The notes: a model not told the origin generated them from the letters alone. A stretch of DNA of 64,000 nt from Maricaulis sp. (GCA_017643585.1 JAEPND010000002.1:186001-250000); one strand, 5' to 3'; positions 43,183 to 53,605 are shown, counted from the stretch's first letter. A program made the numbers and translations.

Positions 43183-44509
43183 TCGAGAAGGCACCTTCTG
43201 CGAGACGGTTGACCGCGTCTTCCGGCGACATCTCATGCGTCTCGCCGGACCGACGGATCTTGACCTCAACCTTGTTCTCTTTAAGGCCGCGCGGACCGAT
43301 CACCAGCTGATACGGCAGGCCGATCAGGTCTGCGGTCGCGAACTTGCCGCCCGGACGTTCCTTGGTGTCGTCGTAAAGCGGGTCGAGCCCGGCCGCTGAC
43401 AGTTTGGCGTAGGCGTCCTCACAGGCCGCATCCGCCGCCTCGTCGCCGGCACGCAGGTTGAGAATGCCCACTCCGAACGGTGCTACGCTTTCCGGCCATA
43501 TACAGCCCTTCTCGTCGTGATGCGCCTCGATGATCGCGCCGAGAAGACGCGACACGCCAACACCATAGGAGCCCATGTGGACCGCGTGTTCCTTCTGGTC
43601 CTGGTGCATGACCATGGCCTTCATTGGCTCGGAATACTTGGTGCCGAAATAGAAGATGTGGCCCACTTCAATGCCGCGCGCCGACAGCTGGCGGTCGGCT
43701 GGCACCTTGGCGAATTCATCCGCGTCGTGCATTTCCTCGGTGGCGGCATAAAGCGCGGTGCGCTGGTCCACCAGCGGCTGCAGATCACCCTCGAAATCCA
43801 CATCCGCGCCCGGCACAGCCATTTCCACCAGGTCGGCATGACAGAAGACCTCGCTCTCGCCGGTTTCGGCCAGGACGATAAACTCGTGGGACAGGTCACC
43901 CCCGATCGGACCGGTATCGGCCCGCATCGGCACCGCCTTGAGGCCCATGCGCGCAAACGTGTTGAGATAGGCCACGAACATGCGGTTATAGGAGTGGCGC
44001 GCCGCTGCCTCGTCGATATCGAAGGAATAGGTATCCTTCATCAGGAATTCGCGGCCGCGCATGACGCCGAAACGCGGACGGATCTCGTCGCGGAACTTCC
44101 ACTGGATGTGGTAGAGCATTTTCGGCAGATCCTTGTAGGACCGGCAATAGGAGCGGAAGATCTCGGTGATCATCTCCTCATTGGTCGGCCCGAACAGCAT
44201 CTCGCGCTCATGGCGGTCGGTGATGCGCAGCATCTCCTGGCCATAATCGTCATAACGACCGCTCTCCCGCCACAGATCGGCGGACTGGATGGTCGGCATC
44301 AGCATTTCCACCGCACCGGCGCGGTTCTGCTCCTCGCGCACGATCTGCTCGACCTTCTTGAGCACTTTCATGCCCAGCGGCAGCCAGGAATAAATCCCCG
44401 CGGATTGCTGGCGGATCATGCCAGCGCGCAGCATCAGCTGGTGGGAAACGATCTGGGCGTCCGAAGGAGTTTCCTTCAGTACGGGCAGGAAATAGCGGGA
44501 AAGGCGCAT
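43175..44509 (-). CDS. proS: Prolyl-tRNA synthetase (short bacterial type)
   Basis: Class II synthetase charging tRNA-Pro. At 444 residues it is the alphaproteobacterial form that lacks the ~180-residue INS editing domain. Motif 1 lies near [16 protein letters not shown], motif 2 near [27 protein letters not shown], motif 3 in [13 protein letters not shown], with the anticodon-binding domain after it. Without INS, editing of Ala-tRNA-Pro would need a free-standing deacylase elsewhere. It is first in the proS-lolC-lolD run. Confidence 0.96.
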   Translation of the reverse strand: MRLSRYFLPVLKETPSDAQIVSHQLMLRAGMIRQQSAGIYSWLPLGMKVLKKVEQIVREEQNRAGAVEMLMPTIQSADLWRESGRYDDYGQEMLRITDRHEREMLFGPTNEEMITEIFRSYCRSYKDLPKMLYHIQWKFRDEIRPRFGVMRGREFLMKDTYSFDIDEAAARHSYNRMFVAYLNTFARMGLKAVPMRADTGPIGGDLSHEFIVLAETGESEVFCHADLVEMAVPGADVDFEGDLQPLVDQRTALYAATEEMHDADEFAKVPADRQLSARGIEVGHIFYFGTKYSEPMKAMVMHQDQKEHAVHMGSYGVGVSRLLGAIIEAHHDEKGCIWPESVAPFGVGILNLRAGDEAADAACEDAYAKLSAAGLDPLYDDTKERPGGKFATADLIGLPYQLVIGPRGLKENKVEVKIRRSGETHEMSPEDAVNRLAEGAFSNG

Positions 44510-44541
44510 GGAAATTCGTCCAGTCAGGAAGGTTTGTGCCA

Positions 44542-44569
44542 GTTAGACGACTTCTGCGCGCCGTGACAA
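44542..44569 (-). promoter_or_regulatory. Putative promoter of proS-lolC-lolD
   Basis: On the minus strand TTGTCA (44569-44564), a 16-base spacer and TCTAAC (44547-44542) stand about 33 bases before the proS ATG. The -10 match is moderate. Confidence 0.35.
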
Positions 44570-44661
44570 GGAGCTGGAGGTGTCACTTGCACCTGGAGGG
44601 CGGGATTTGTATCGCGAGGACGTCATCCCGACGCGGGTTGGGGCGCGGATCACCTGTGCCC

Positions 44662-44680
44662 TTCAAACTGGGCCCTGATC
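44662..44680 (+). repeat. 19-bp direct repeat, copy 1
   Basis: TTCAAACTGGGCCCTGATC differs at one base from the copy at 45736-45754, in the same orientation. The two copies flank the alpha/beta hydrolase gene. Confidence 0.6.
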
Positions 44681-44687
44681 GCCGTTC

Positions 44688-45650
44688 TTATTGCGGGCGG
44701 GTGTCCAGCCAGGTGGTGAAATGCTCCAGCCAGTCATCGGCTGGCGTGCCGCGGCGATAACTGCCGAAACCATGGCCGCCCGAGGCGTAATAGTGAAATT
44801 CCACGGGCGAGCCCGCCGCCTGCCAGGCCTCGATCAGCTGGAAGCCCTGGCCGGCGAAGAGGCTGTCATCAGCGGCGAGCGCCGAGAACAGGGGTGGCGG
44901 TGAGCTCGGCAGGTCCTCCACTGTCATCGGGCCGTAGATATAGCCGAGGAAGGCGGGCGAGACGTCGCCGGGATGGCGGGCCAGGCCGAGTGCTGTTATG
45001 GCGCCGGCGGAAAAGCCCAGAATGCCGGTCTGATCGGGATCGATACCCCAATCACCGGCGCGATCCTGGATCATCTGCCAGGCGGTTTGCGCATCGGCAA
45101 TGGCCAGGGCTTCGCCGCGGGCGCGGTCGAAATCCGCGAAGGGCAATTCGCCGGAGAAAAGCGCACCCATGTGGGCAGAGAATGCGCTCTCCGATTCCGG
45201 CGTGGTCATTGTGCGGTATTTCAGCAGGAAGACCGTATAGCCCTGTTCGACCAAAGGCTCTGCAATGCGATAGCCCTCATTGTCGATCGAGACGAATTGG
45301 AAACCGCCGCCGGGGATCAGCAAGACGCTGCGGCCATTCGCGATCTCGGGATCGGGAAGGAGTGGCAAAAGCGTGGGCTGATTGACATTGCGCACCCATC
45401 TTTCCTCGCCGAAATCCGACCAGATCTCGCTCGACGCCCCTGCCCGGTCGCCGGTCGGCAGGGCGATGGCACCGGCATCGATTTGCGGCTCTGTACGGCG
45501 GGTCATGGCAGGAGCATCCGTCTCGTCGGTGGTCTGGATAAGGGCAGCCCGGGCCGGGCCGGGCCCAAGAACCGCCGCGGCCGCAAGGGCCAGGCCCGCA
45601 AGGGCCGGCATCAGACGGGATCGGCAAGGCCGAAATCGAGTGGCTGTCAT
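44688..45650 (-). CDS. Exported alpha/beta hydrolase (acetylesterase-like)
   Basis: A 320-residue hydrolase from ATG 45650, with an N-terminal signal peptide (Arg-rich start, hydrophobic core to about residue 32, ending ARA). The alpha/beta fold is marked by LIPGGGFQFVS (oxyanion region), the nucleophile elbow GFSAG and a C-terminal SGGHGFG that supplies the catalytic His. This set resembles BD-FAE/acetyl-xylan-esterase-type proteins; the substrate is unknown. An in-frame start at 45689 would put 13 residues before the signal peptide. It is flanked by near-identical 19-bp repeats and sits between core genes, so it may be a recent insertion. Confidence 0.78.
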   Translation of the reverse strand: MTATRFRPCRSRLMPALAGLALAAAAVLGPGPARAALIQTTDETDAPAMTRRTEPQIDAGAIALPTGDRAGASSEIWSDFGEERWVRNVNQPTLLPLLPDPEIANGRSVLLIPGGGFQFVSIDNEGYRIAEPLVEQGYTVFLLKYRTMTTPESESAFSAHMGALFSGELPFADFDRARGEALAIADAQTAWQMIQDRAGDWGIDPDQTGILGFSAGAITALGLARHPGDVSPAFLGYIYGPMTVEDLPSSPPPLFSALAADDSLFAGQGFQLIEAWQAAGSPVEFHYYASGGHGFGSYRRGTPADDWLEHFTTWLDTRPQ

Positions 45651-45687
45651 GACGCATCCAGACTGGCAAACACAATCAGGTCTGCGC

Positions 45688-45714
45688 ACAGGAACACACA
45701 GGCCGCGTGTTCTG
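45688..45714. repeat. Imperfect inverted repeat upstream of the hydrolase
   Basis: CAGGAACAC (from 45689) faces GTGTTCTG (to 45714), eight pairs with one bulged G. It lies 39 bases upstream of the hydrolase ATG and may be an operator. The half-sites contain GAAC/GTTC but in inverted order, so this is not a LexA box. Confidence 0.4.
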
Positions 45715-45735
45715 TCTAGATGGGGTGGGGAGAGT

Positions 45736-45764
45736 TTCGAACTGGGCCCTGATCTTCATCAGGG
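45736..45764 (+). repeat. 19-bp direct repeat copy 2 plus hairpin
   Basis: TTCGAACTGGGCCCTGATC (45736-45754) is the partner of 44662-44680. It runs into a perfect hairpin CCCTGAT-CTTC-ATCAGGG at 45747-45764. The hairpin half is truncated in copy 1. It may belong to a dispersed intergenic palindrome family. Confidence 0.55.
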
Positions 45765-45798
45765 TGACGGTGGAATGCGAGCCAACGTCGGAGCCCCA

Positions 45799-46140
45799 CT
45801 ACACCACCGTCTTCGCATAAACAGCACGGTCGATATCCACGACCTCCACGCTCGTGGACCGCGCTTGCCCTGGCATGTCACACAAGTTCGCCCTCACACG
45901 TTCGCTCAGATCGGCTTTCTGTTCGACCGTGCGGCCGGGCATGATGCGGAGCTGGACGTGGATGAAGGAGAAATTGTCCGAGCCATTGCGGGTCATCGAG
46001 GCCGGGTGGGAGCGGACCTTGATGTCTTCGGTGCCAAACAGCCCGCTCGCCTGCATACCGTCAAAGACGGCGTCGAGGAGCTCGGCTTCGCTGATACCGA
46101 TCTCGTTGAGTGGGGAGAATTCCACGATGGCGTGGGGCAT
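45799..46140 (-). CDS. 5-carboxymethyl-2-hydroxymuconate delta-isomerase family protein
   Basis: Tautomerase-superfamily protein of 113 residues. It begins Met-Pro (MPHAIVEFS), so the N-terminal proline exposed after Met removal can act as the catalytic base. The length and the C-terminal VDIDRA segment fit the HpaF/CHMI family, whose founding member isomerises an intermediate of homoprotocatechuate breakdown. No other hpa gene is near, so the real substrate is doubtful. It lies three bases from the next upstream gene, suggesting co-transcription with the genes ending at 46144 and 46639. Confidence 0.75.
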   Translation of the reverse strand: MPHAIVEFSPLNEIGISEAELLDAVFDGMQASGLFGTEDIKVRSHPASMTRNGSDNFSFIHVQLRIMPGRTVEQKADLSERVRANLCDMPGQARSTSVEVVDIDRAVYAKTVV

Positions 46141-46143
46141 GTC

Positions 46144-46635
46144 CTAATTCCCTTTCGGGTCAGGCTGGAAGTCCGGTGTGGGCAGACCGGCGCAGGGAAA
46201 GACCTCGAGCGGAAGCGCGAAGGGGCCGAGCACGGCGCCCTCGGGATGCGCCTCGGACACATCCAGGCTGATGGTGAAATAGGCCGCTCCGCGCGGAGCA
46301 ATGGCCTCGCCTTCGACCGGACGGTCATCGAGCCGACCCGGGAGACGTTCACCCAGTTCGCCGTTTTCACCGACAAAGGCATGGCCGCCACCCGCCCAGC
46401 GCGGATCCCAGACCCGGGTCCGGCCCATCTCGCGCTGACGGCAGCTATAAAAGGTCCACAACTGGTGCGATCCGGGCGCGGTGGTGACATCGTTTTCAAA
46501 ATAGGTGCGCTCGCCATAGGCCTCGATCACGGGCGTTTCCCCGGACAGGTCCGCCCAGATGAGTACGCCCTCGCGGGTCTGCGCTGGCTGGCTCTCGGCC
46601 AGCCACAGGCTGAGGATCAGGGCGAGCAGGCTCAT
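46144..46635 (-). CDS. Hypothetical exported protein
   Basis: A 163-residue protein I do not recognise. It opens with a hydrophobic signal-like stretch (SLLALILSLWLAES, cleavage near residue 17). The mature part has two Cys (in FYSCRQRE and VFPCAGLP) that could pair, and a Gly/Trp-rich middle (WDPRWAGGGHAF). A GTG directly before the ATG is an alternative start; the upstream gene stops at 46639. It is co-oriented with the CHMI-like gene three bases downstream. Confidence 0.55.
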   Translation of the reverse strand: MSLLALILSLWLAESQPAQTREGVLIWADLSGETPVIEAYGERTYFENDVTTAPGSHQLWTFYSCRQREMGRTRVWDPRWAGGGHAFVGENGELGERLPGRLDDRPVEGEAIAPRGAAYFTISLDVSEAHPEGAVLGPFALPLEVFPCAGLPTPDFQPDPKGN

Positions 46636-46638
46636 CAC

Positions 46639-46983
46639 CTAGCCCCAGCTGCCATCGCGCGGCAGGAATTCATCGATGACACCACTGACCGCGATGAGGA
46701 AATAGACGATCCAGACGATCGAGGTGATGACCGTCGTCCACCAGGCCTTCTTGGCCAGCATCGGCGTAACAGGCGCGCCCGGCTCGGAGCCTTCCTGGAT
46801 GTCCCCGTTTTCCTGTTGCGAGCGCACGCCAACCGGCAGGGTCATGAACAGGACCAGCCACCAGGTGATCAGGAAGACCACCAGCCCGTTGACCAAGCCC
46901 ACACCATCATCGCGCAGGAAAATCCGCGACAGCCACAACAGGCCGGCGATGGCGACGGGCGCGATCTGCAGATAGCGGTTCAT
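46639..46983 (-). CDS. DUF1467 family membrane protein
   Basis: A 114-residue inner-membrane protein of unknown function. It has hydrophobic segments at about 6-22, 30-50 and 82-104. The motif LFMTLPVGVRSQQENG followed by PG.P..P and a second WTTV...W helix is the DUF1467 pattern, which in alphaproteobacteria regularly sits next to mce. It has an extra N-terminal helix compared with the shortest family members. It overlaps the mce stop by one base. Confidence 0.78.
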   Translation of the reverse strand: MNRYLQIAPVAIAGLLWLSRIFLRDDGVGLVNGLVVFLITWWLVLFMTLPVGVRSQQENGDIQEGSEPGAPVTPMLAKKAWWTTVITSIVWIVYFLIAVSGVIDEFLPRDGSWG

Positions 46984-47399
46984 CAGGACGGCTCCTGCAT
47001 CAGTTCGATCAGCTGGCCGTTGGAGTTTTTCGGGTGGATAAAGATCACCGGCACGCCATGCGCACCCAGATAGGGTTCACCGGTGCCCAATACCGTCGCA
47101 CCGCGCTCAACCATCGCATCACGTGCCTCGATGATGTCCTTGACTTCAAAACACAAATGGTGCTGGCCGCCCTTGGGATTGCGTTCGAGGAATTTGTGCA
47201 CCGGGCTGTCATCTCCGAGCGGCGACAACAGCTCGATCTCGGAGTTGTCCAGGTGCACAAAGGCGACCCGAACACCCAGTTGCGGGAAGTCCTTGGTCTC
47301 GGTGGCATCGGTGGCGCCATAGAGCTCGGCATAGGTCTGTTTGGCGGCCTCGATGTCCGGAACTGCGACACCGACATGGTTGAGACGTCCGATCTTCAT
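46983..47399 (-). CDS. mce: Methylmalonyl-CoA epimerase
   Basis: Vicinal-oxygen-chelate-fold enzyme interconverting the (R) and (S) forms of methylmalonyl-CoA in propionate/branched-chain metabolism. It is 138 residues, family size. Metal ligands follow the expected pattern: His8 in LNHVGVAVPD, a His in QHHLCFEVKD, and the C-terminal Glu in LIELMQEP. It lies 24 bases after rnj; the mutase genes are not in the window. Confidence 0.94.
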   Translation of the reverse strand: MKIGRLNHVGVAVPDIEAAKQTYAELYGATDATETKDFPQLGVRVAFVHLDNSEIELLSPLGDDSPVHKFLERNPKGGQHHLCFEVKDIIEARDAMVERGATVLGTGEPYLGAHGVPVIFIHPKNSNGQLIELMQEPS

Positions 47400-47423
47400 C
47401 CAAAACTCTCCTTCTTTGCCGCC

Positions 47424-49091
47424 TTATACGGGCAGAACCATCACTTCGACCTGTGGCTTCTTGCCCCAGATGGCATTGATTTCACGGCGCACGGCCAGGC
47501 GGATCTCTTCCTCGATCGCATCGGGGTCCTTGCGGGTGCGACGTCCCAGGCTGTCAAAGCGCTGTTCGGCAACATCTGCCAGCTGGTCGAGAATGGCCTC
47601 GATGGGCATTTTCTCGTCTTCCGCAACGCCAGACGCGCGCACATCAGGCCCGCCCACCAGCCGGCCCTGCTCGTCCACGGCCAGCGAGACCGCGATCAGG
47701 CCCGCGAAAGACAGGCGGCGGCGTTCACGCATGGAATTGGCATTGTCCGGCGTCAGGAATTTGCCATCAAGGTGCAGACGCCCGGCGGGAACCTCGTCAA
47801 CGACAGCGCCGCTGCCGTCCGAGCGCAGCTCAACCATGTCGCCATTGCGCACCGTGATGGCATGGGGAACCTGGAGGGATTTGGCGAAATCAGCGTGTTC
47901 GAGCAGATGGCGCCGTTCGCCATGCACCGGGATCGCCACTTTCGGCTTGGCCCAGGCATACATCTGCGCCAGCTCGTCCCGGCAGGGATGGCCGGAGACG
48001 TGGATCGGGCGTTCCTTCTCGGTGATGATATGCACACCGCGCTCGGCCAGCTGGTTCTGGAGATTGAAAATCCCCAGCTCATTGCCCGGAATGACACGGC
48101 TGGAGAAAATGACCGTACTGCCCGGTCCCAGTGTCACATTGCGATGATTGCCGTCGGCAATGCGCGACAGCGCCGCGCGCGGCTCGCCCTGGGAACCGGT
48201 GCAGAGATAGAGGATCTTGTCGTCCGGGAAAAAGCCGGCCTCTTCCTCGGTGACGAAATCCTGGACATGCTGGAGCAGTCCCACGGACTTGGCCGCAGAC
48301 GTCATGCGGTGCATGGAGCGACCGACCAGGCAGACGCGTCGGCCATTAGCCTCGGCGGCCTCGATAGCCGATTGCAGGCGCGCAACATTGGAAGCAAATG
48401 CCGCGATGGCGACCTTGCCCTTGAGCTCGCCAACGACTTCGATCAACGCGTCCTTGACCCCGGCTTCGGAACCACTTTCACCGGCCGAGAAGACGTTGGT
48501 GCTGTCACACACCATGGCGAGGACGCCCTCCTCGCCCATGGCTTCCAGCGCTGCACTGTCGGTTTCCTCGCCGATCAGCGGATCAGGATCGATCTTCCAG
48601 TCACCTGTGTGCAGGATCAGACCTGCCGGCGTGCGGATGGCGAGGCCATTGGGTTCCGGGATGGAGTGGGTCAGCGTGACCAGCTGGATATCAAACGGGC
48701 CCAGCTCGAACCGGCTGTCGAGGCTGATCTCGTGCAGCTCGACCTCGTCCAGCAGGCCATGCTCGGCGAGGCGGTCGCGTACCAGATAGGCGGTGAACGG
48801 CGTTGCATAGATCGGACAGCGCAGGCGTTTCCACAATTGCGCCACAGCGCCCATATGGTCCTCGTGCGCATGCGTCAGCACCATGCCGACCAGGTCGTCG
48901 GCACGTTCCTCGATGAACATCGGATCGGGCATGATCAGGTCGACGCCGGGCGTCGACAAATCGCCAAAGGTCACGCCGCAATCGACGATCACCCATTTGC
49001 GTTTTTCCTCCGGGCCATAGCCGTAGAGGTTGAGATTCATTCCGATTTCATCAGACCCGCCGAGCGGCAGGAAATAGACGCTGTCGCTCAC
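47424..49091 (-). CDS. rnj: Ribonuclease J
   Basis: Beta-CASP metallo-beta-lactamase ribonuclease with 5'-3' exo- and endonuclease activity in rRNA and mRNA processing. It is 555 residues. The zinc motif THAHEDH has His74, His76, Asp78 and His79; Asp and His ligands follow ([11 protein letters not shown]); the beta-CASP signature [11 protein letters not shown] is near 360. The C-terminal domain (about 450-555) is intact. The start overlaps the coaX stop by four bases. Alphaproteobacteria commonly carry RNase J alongside RNase E. Confidence 0.96.
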   Translation of the reverse strand: MSDSVYFLPLGGSDEIGMNLNLYGYGPEEKRKWVIVDCGVTFGDLSTPGVDLIMPDPMFIEERADDLVGMVLTHAHEDHMGAVAQLWKRLRCPIYATPFTAYLVRDRLAEHGLLDEVELHEISLDSRFELGPFDIQLVTLTHSIPEPNGLAIRTPAGLILHTGDWKIDPDPLIGEETDSAALEAMGEEGVLAMVCDSTNVFSAGESGSEAGVKDALIEVVGELKGKVAIAAFASNVARLQSAIEAAEANGRRVCLVGRSMHRMTSAAKSVGLLQHVQDFVTEEEAGFFPDDKILYLCTGSQGEPRAALSRIADGNHRNVTLGPGSTVIFSSRVIPGNELGIFNLQNQLAERGVHIITEKERPIHVSGHPCRDELAQMYAWAKPKVAIPVHGERRHLLEHADFAKSLQVPHAITVRNGDMVELRSDGSGAVVDEVPAGRLHLDGKFLTPDNANSMRERRRLSFAGLIAVSLAVDEQGRLVGGPDVRASGVAEDEKMPIEAILDQLADVAEQRFDSLGRRTRKDPDAIEEEIRLAVRREINAIWGKKPQVEVMVLPV

Positions 49092-49864
49092 GCGGCGCCC
49101 CCGTTCAGTTTCCAGACTTCAAGCAATCCCCGGATGGTCAGGTCGGGGTCGTAATGTTCGATCGTGCGCGAAGCACCGTCGAACAGGCTGACGACACCAC
49201 CCGTGGCGATCACCGTCATGGGCTGTGCGTACTCCGACTTGAGCCTTTCCACCAGCCCGTCAATCAGGTCGATATAGCCCCAGAACACGCCGGACTGCAT
49301 GGCCGAGACCGTATCCCGCCCCATCACGCGTTGTGGCTTGGCAATGGCCACGCGGGGCAGTTTCGCTGCAGCCGCGTGCAGCGCCTGCATGGACAGGTTG
49401 ATGCCCGGCGCGATGATACCGCCCTCGAAGGCACCATCATCGGAGATCACGTCAAAGGTCGTCGCCGTCCCGCTATCGATGATGATCATGGCGCCTGAAT
49501 ACTTGGCGCGGGCGCCCAGCGCATTGACCAGGCGGTCGGCACCGGCGTCCTGGGGACGCTCGAGCCGCACCTCGATATCCAGATTGATCCCGCTCTCGCC
49601 GACAATCATCGGCTCGCAATCGAAATAGCGGCGGGAGAGATTGCGCAGATTGAACAGCGCCTGTGGCACCACAGTTGAGATTACGCAGCCATCAACGTCC
49701 GCCAGCTTGAAACCCTGCAGGGCCATCAATTGCGACAGCCACACAGCATGCTCGTCGGCCGTGCGCGTAGAATCCGTTCCGGCGCGCCAGTGCGCCTTCC
49801 AGTCCTCGCCATCATGGATGGCGAACAGCGTATTGGTATTGCCGCAATCGATAACCAGCAGCAT
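49088..49864 (-). CDS. coaX: Type III pantothenate kinase
   Basis: First step of coenzyme A synthesis; ASKHA-fold kinase of 258 residues. The N-terminal [15 protein letters not shown] holds the phosphate-1 motif, [11 protein letters not shown] contains the catalytic Asp, and [14 protein letters not shown] is the phosphate-2 element. The type III form needs a monovalent cation and is not inhibited by CoA. It sits between birA and rnj. Confidence 0.96.
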   Translation of the reverse strand: MLLVIDCGNTNTLFAIHDGEDWKAHWRAGTDSTRTADEHAVWLSQLMALQGFKLADVDGCVISTVVPQALFNLRNLSRRYFDCEPMIVGESGINLDIEVRLERPQDAGADRLVNALGARAKYSGAMIIIDSGTATTFDVISDDGAFEGGIIAPGINLSMQALHAAAAKLPRVAIAKPQRVMGRDTVSAMQSGVFWGYIDLIDGLVERLKSEYAQPMTVIATGGVVSLFDGASRTIEHYDPDLTIRGLLEVWKLNGGAA

Positions 49865-49889
49865 GCCTTATCCTTTCATCCCGCCCCGA

Positions 49890-50630
49890 TCAGCTTTCCG
49901 GGAAAAAGACTTCACCGGCAGAGATAAATCTCCGCTCGCCCTGCGCCAAGTCGAGGCGCAGTGAACCATCAGGCCCCAGATCCGCAAAGATACCAGTCAC
50001 GGTCTCGTCATTCAGCCGCGCCTGACAGCGATCGCCCAGCCCATAGGCCCGCACCAGCCAGCGATCCCGAATGGGACCGAACCCCTCGCGAAACCACACG
50101 GCGAAGTATCGATCAAAGGCCGCTGACAGGATCTCCAGCGCACGCTCGCGGTCCAGCGGCACGCCGATTTCGGCGAGGCTGGTAGCGGGGCGCTCGACAT
50201 CCTGCGGCGAGGCCATCAGATTGACGCCAATCCCCACGGCCAGCCACAAGCCACCGCCCGGCGCCTTGCCACTTTCCAGCAGGATACCCGCAAGCTTGCG
50301 CCCACTGATCAGGACATCATTGGGCCATTTAAGCCTGGTGTTGGAAAACTCCGCACCGGCCTGGTCACACAGGTCTCCCACAGCTAGCGCCGCGATAAAG
50401 GAGAGCTGGGCCGCGCGCTGGGGGGCATCCGCCAGCGTGTAGAGACCGGTGGTGAAGAGATTGCCGTCGAGCCCGGACCAGGATCGCCCGCGCCGACCGC
50501 GCCCCGCCGTCTGGCGCCGGGTCGCTATCCACAGCGGACCACGCTCACCCGCCTCGGCACGCTCACGCACTTCCGAATTGGTGGAAGCGGTTTCATCAAG
50601 CCATTCGAGGCGGGTTGCAAGCCCGGTCAA
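49890..50630 (-). CDS. birA: Biotin--[acetyl-CoA-carboxylase] ligase
   Basis: Attaches biotin to the biotin carboxyl carrier protein. It is 246 residues, a monofunctional ligase with no N-terminal helix-turn-helix, so it is not the biotin-operon repressor. The biotinyl-AMP loop is RQTAGRGRRGRSW, and KWPNDVLISGRKLAGILLE is the conserved catalytic segment with its Lys. It begins one base after the nuoN stop, so it belongs to the tail of the nuo transcript. Confidence 0.95.
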   Translation of the reverse strand: MTGLATRLEWLDETASTNSEVRERAEAGERGPLWIATRRQTAGRGRRGRSWSGLDGNLFTTGLYTLADAPQRAAQLSFIAALAVGDLCDQAGAEFSNTRLKWPNDVLISGRKLAGILLESGKAPGGGLWLAVGIGVNLMASPQDVERPATSLAEIGVPLDRERALEILSAAFDRYFAVWFREGFGPIRDRWLVRAYGLGDRCQARLNDETVTGIFADLGPDGSLRLDLAQGERRFISAGEVFFPES

Positions 50631-50631
50631 A

Positions 50632-52074
50632 TCAGAAGGTCGCCAGTCCGACGCTGAAGGCGCGATAGACCAGCCAGCCCAGGACCGGCAGCAGCAGGAC
50701 CGTGGCCAGGCCCGCCATGCGCGTGACCCAGTAAATGCTCATCGCGGACGGGACAAACTCGATATCGGAACTGTCGAACCACATCACCTTGACCACACGC
50801 AGATAGTAAGCGGCGGACACGACGGAGAAGAGAACGGCGAGGACCGAGAGGATGATCAGATCCGCCTGAACAGCGGAATAGATCACGAAGAACTTGCCGA
50901 AGAAGCCGACCATGAAAGGCAGACCACCGATCGAGAACATCAACGCCGTGATGGACCAGCCAAGACCCGGATTGCGCTGGGCGAGACCGGCCAGATCAGA
51001 GATATTCTCGACCATGCCTTCCTTGGTGCGCATGGACAGGACAGCGCCAAAGGCACCGACAACACCGACCATGTACAGCGACATGAAGACCAGCAAAGCC
51101 CACAGGCCCGTCTGGCTGCCCGATGCGATGGCCACAAGGGCGTAGCCCATGTTGGAAATCGAGGAATAGGCCAAAAGACGCTTGATATTGGTCTGCGTCA
51201 GGGCGCCGAACGCCCCCACACCCATGGACAGGGCCGCAATCATCCAGACCACATCACGCCACTGATCGATCATGCCGCCGAACGGCTCGACCAGGATCCG
51301 CGCCAGCAGCACGATGGCGGCGAATTTCGGTGCGGTCGCAAAGAAGGCCGTGACCGGGGTCGGTGCGCCTTCGTATACGTCCGGCGTCCACATGTGGAAG
51401 GGTGCGGCAGAGACCTTGAAGGCCAGGCCACAGATCACGAAGACCAGGCCAAAGGTCAGACCAACCGTCGGGCCGGCCGCAACCGCCTGGGCAATTTCTT
51501 CGAAACCGGTCGCGCCGGTGAAACCATAGACCAGCGATGCGCCGTACAGCAGCAGGCCGGACGACAGGGCGCCGAGCACGAAATACTTGAGGCCGGCTTC
51601 CGAGGCCCGCAGGCTGTCACGGTTGAACGCCGCCAGCACGTAGAGCGCCAACGATTGCAGCTCGATACCCATATACATGGAGATTAGGTCATTGGCCGAC
51701 ACCATCATGCCCATGCCCGTCGCCGCCAGGATGGCCAGGATCGGATATTCGATCTTGAGCAGCTTTTCCTTGTCCAGATAGGGCAAGGCCAGGGTCAGGG
51801 TCAGCGCCGCGACCAGCGCGATCGCGACCTTGGAGAATTTCGCCAGCGGGTCGAAGACAAAGGCTCCACCGAAAGCGGTGCCCTCTCCGCCCGTTCCGAA
51901 CAGGGCGAGCAGAGCCGCACCGATCAGGGCCAGGATGGAGAGCGTATAGACCAGGCGCGTCGCCCGTTCGCCTTCCATGAAGACGCCGAGCATCAACAAT
52001 ACCATGGCGCCACCGGCCAGCAGGATCTCCGGAAGGAGAAGCGAGATTTCCTGGGAGAGCATGTCCGCTGTCAT
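50632..52074 (-). CDS. nuoN: NADH-quinone oxidoreductase subunit N
   Basis: Antiporter-like membrane subunit of complex I, 480 residues with about 14 transmembrane helices. The core has the ASEAGLKYFVLGALSSGLLLYG segment and the Lys-containing TNIKRLLAYSSISNMGY region, both typical of NuoN/ND2. It is last of the nuo genes; 12 bases separate it from nuoM. Confidence 0.97.
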   Translation of the reverse strand: MTADMLSQEISLLLPEILLAGGAMVLLMLGVFMEGERATRLVYTLSILALIGAALLALFGTGGEGTAFGGAFVFDPLAKFSKVAIALVAALTLTLALPYLDKEKLLKIEYPILAILAATGMGMMVSANDLISMYMGIELQSLALYVLAAFNRDSLRASEAGLKYFVLGALSSGLLLYGASLVYGFTGATGFEEIAQAVAAGPTVGLTFGLVFVICGLAFKVSAAPFHMWTPDVYEGAPTPVTAFFATAPKFAAIVLLARILVEPFGGMIDQWRDVVWMIAALSMGVGAFGALTQTNIKRLLAYSSISNMGYALVAIASGSQTGLWALLVFMSLYMVGVVGAFGAVLSMRTKEGMVENISDLAGLAQRNPGLGWSITALMFSIGGLPFMVGFFGKFFVIYSAVQADLIILSVLAVLFSVVSAAYYLRVVKVMWFDSSDIEFVPSAMSIYWVTRMAGLATVLLLPVLGWLVYRAFSVGLATF

Positions 52075-52086
52075 ATCAAGCCCCTC

Positions 52087-53604
52087 TTACTGGGCTGCTG
52101 CGGCTTCAAGTGCCGCTTGGTAGTTAGAAATCAGATTGTCCACCGACGCGGCTGTCACATCAGTGACCAGCGTGGACGACACACCCAGGACCAGCGTCGC
52201 AATGGCGAGGATGCCAAGCATGCCGGCTTCCTTCATGTCGACATCGGTGATGGTTTCCAGCTTGGGATTGGTCATCTCGCCGAACACGACATTGCGATAG
52301 ACGGTCAGCATGTACATGGCTGACAGGATGACGCCAGCAGCCGCACCGGTCGCGATCCACCAGCTGACCTGGTAAGCGCCGACCATGGTCATGATCTCAC
52401 CGACAAAGCCCGACGTGCCGGGCAGACCGACATTGGCCATGGTGAACAGCGCAAAGATCGCCGCATAGACCGGCATGCGATGCACCAGCCCGCCATAGAA
52501 GGCGATTTCCCGGGTGTGCATGCGGTCATAGATGACGCCGACACACAGGAAGAGCGCACCGGAGATGAAGCCGTGGGAAATCATCTGGAAGATGGCACCC
52601 TGGACACCGGTTTCGTTCATCGCGAACAGCCCCATGGTTACAAAGCCCATGTGCGCGACCGAGGAATAGGCAATCAGCTTCTTGATATCGGTCTGCCGGA
52701 ACGCCACCAGCGAGGTATAGATGATGGCGATGATCGACAGGGCGAACACCAGCGGGGCGAAATAATCGCTCGCATTGGGGAACATCGGCAGCGAGAAGCG
52801 CAGGAAGCCATAACCGCCCATCTTCAGCAGCACGCCCGCCAGGATTACAGACCCGGCCGTTGGTGCCTGTACGTGCGCGTCCGGCAGCCAGGTGTGAACC
52901 GGCCACATCGGCATCTTCACCGCGAAAGACGCGAAGAAGGCCAGCCACAACCAGTTCTGGACGTCGATATCAAACGGGTGATCCAGCAGCGTGATGATGT
53001 TCGTCGTGCTTGCTTCCAGGAACATGAAGATCATCGCGACCAGCATCAGCACTGAGCCGAACAGCGTGTAGAGGAAGAATTTGAACGCCGCATAGACACG
53101 GTTCTGTCCGCCCCAGACGCCGATGATGATGAACATCGGGATCAGGCCACCTTCGAAGAAGATGTAGAACAAGACCAGGTCCAGTGCCGTGAAGACGCCG
53201 ATCATCAGCGTTTCCAGCAGCAGGAAGGCAATCATGTAGTCCGCGACACGGTTCTTGATAGCACCGGAGGCCAGGATACAGATCGGCATCAGGAAGGTCG
53301 TCAGCATGACGAACAGCACGGAAATGCCGTCAACGCCCATACGATAACCCAAGCCGATCTGCTCGAGCCAGGTGACCTCGTGGATCATCTGGAAGCCGGA
53401 GATCGACGGGTCGAACTCCCACAGCATCAGACAGGAGATGCCGAAGGTGATGATGGTCGTCCAGAACGCCACGGCGCGGGAATTGCGATCCGTGATGTCC
53501 TGGTTTTCAGGCCGGGTCGTGAAACGCAGAACGGCAATCACCAGCGCTCCGAGGGTCGGAACGAAGGTGAGAACGGTAAGCAGGGATTCGATCTCGCCGA
53601 ACAT
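52087..53604 (-). CDS. nuoM: NADH-quinone oxidoreductase subunit M
   Basis: Proton-pumping antiporter-like subunit of complex I (ND4 homologue), 505 residues. The conserved Glu-containing helix ([18 protein letters not shown]), the [19 protein letters not shown] segment and [16 protein letters not shown] are present. One base separates it from nuoL, suggesting tight coupling. Confidence 0.97.
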   Translation of the reverse strand: MFGEIESLLTVLTFVPTLGALVIAVLRFTTRPENQDITDRNSRAVAFWTTIITFGISCLMLWEFDPSISGFQMIHEVTWLEQIGLGYRMGVDGISVLFVMLTTFLMPICILASGAIKNRVADYMIAFLLLETLMIGVFTALDLVLFYIFFEGGLIPMFIIIGVWGGQNRVYAAFKFFLYTLFGSVLMLVAMIFMFLEASTTNIITLLDHPFDIDVQNWLWLAFFASFAVKMPMWPVHTWLPDAHVQAPTAGSVILAGVLLKMGGYGFLRFSLPMFPNASDYFAPLVFALSIIAIIYTSLVAFRQTDIKKLIAYSSVAHMGFVTMGLFAMNETGVQGAIFQMISHGFISGALFLCVGVIYDRMHTREIAFYGGLVHRMPVYAAIFALFTMANVGLPGTSGFVGEIMTMVGAYQVSWWIATGAAAGVILSAMYMLTVYRNVVFGEMTNPKLETITDVDMKEAGMLGILAIATLVLGVSSTLVTDVTAASVDNLISNYQAALEAAAAQ

Positions 53605-53605
53605 T

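Noticed and set aside
47034-49154. A 706-codon open frame on the plus strand opposite rnj and mce
   Set aside because: Antisense shadow; the minus strand holds complete rnj and mce with all active-site motifs.
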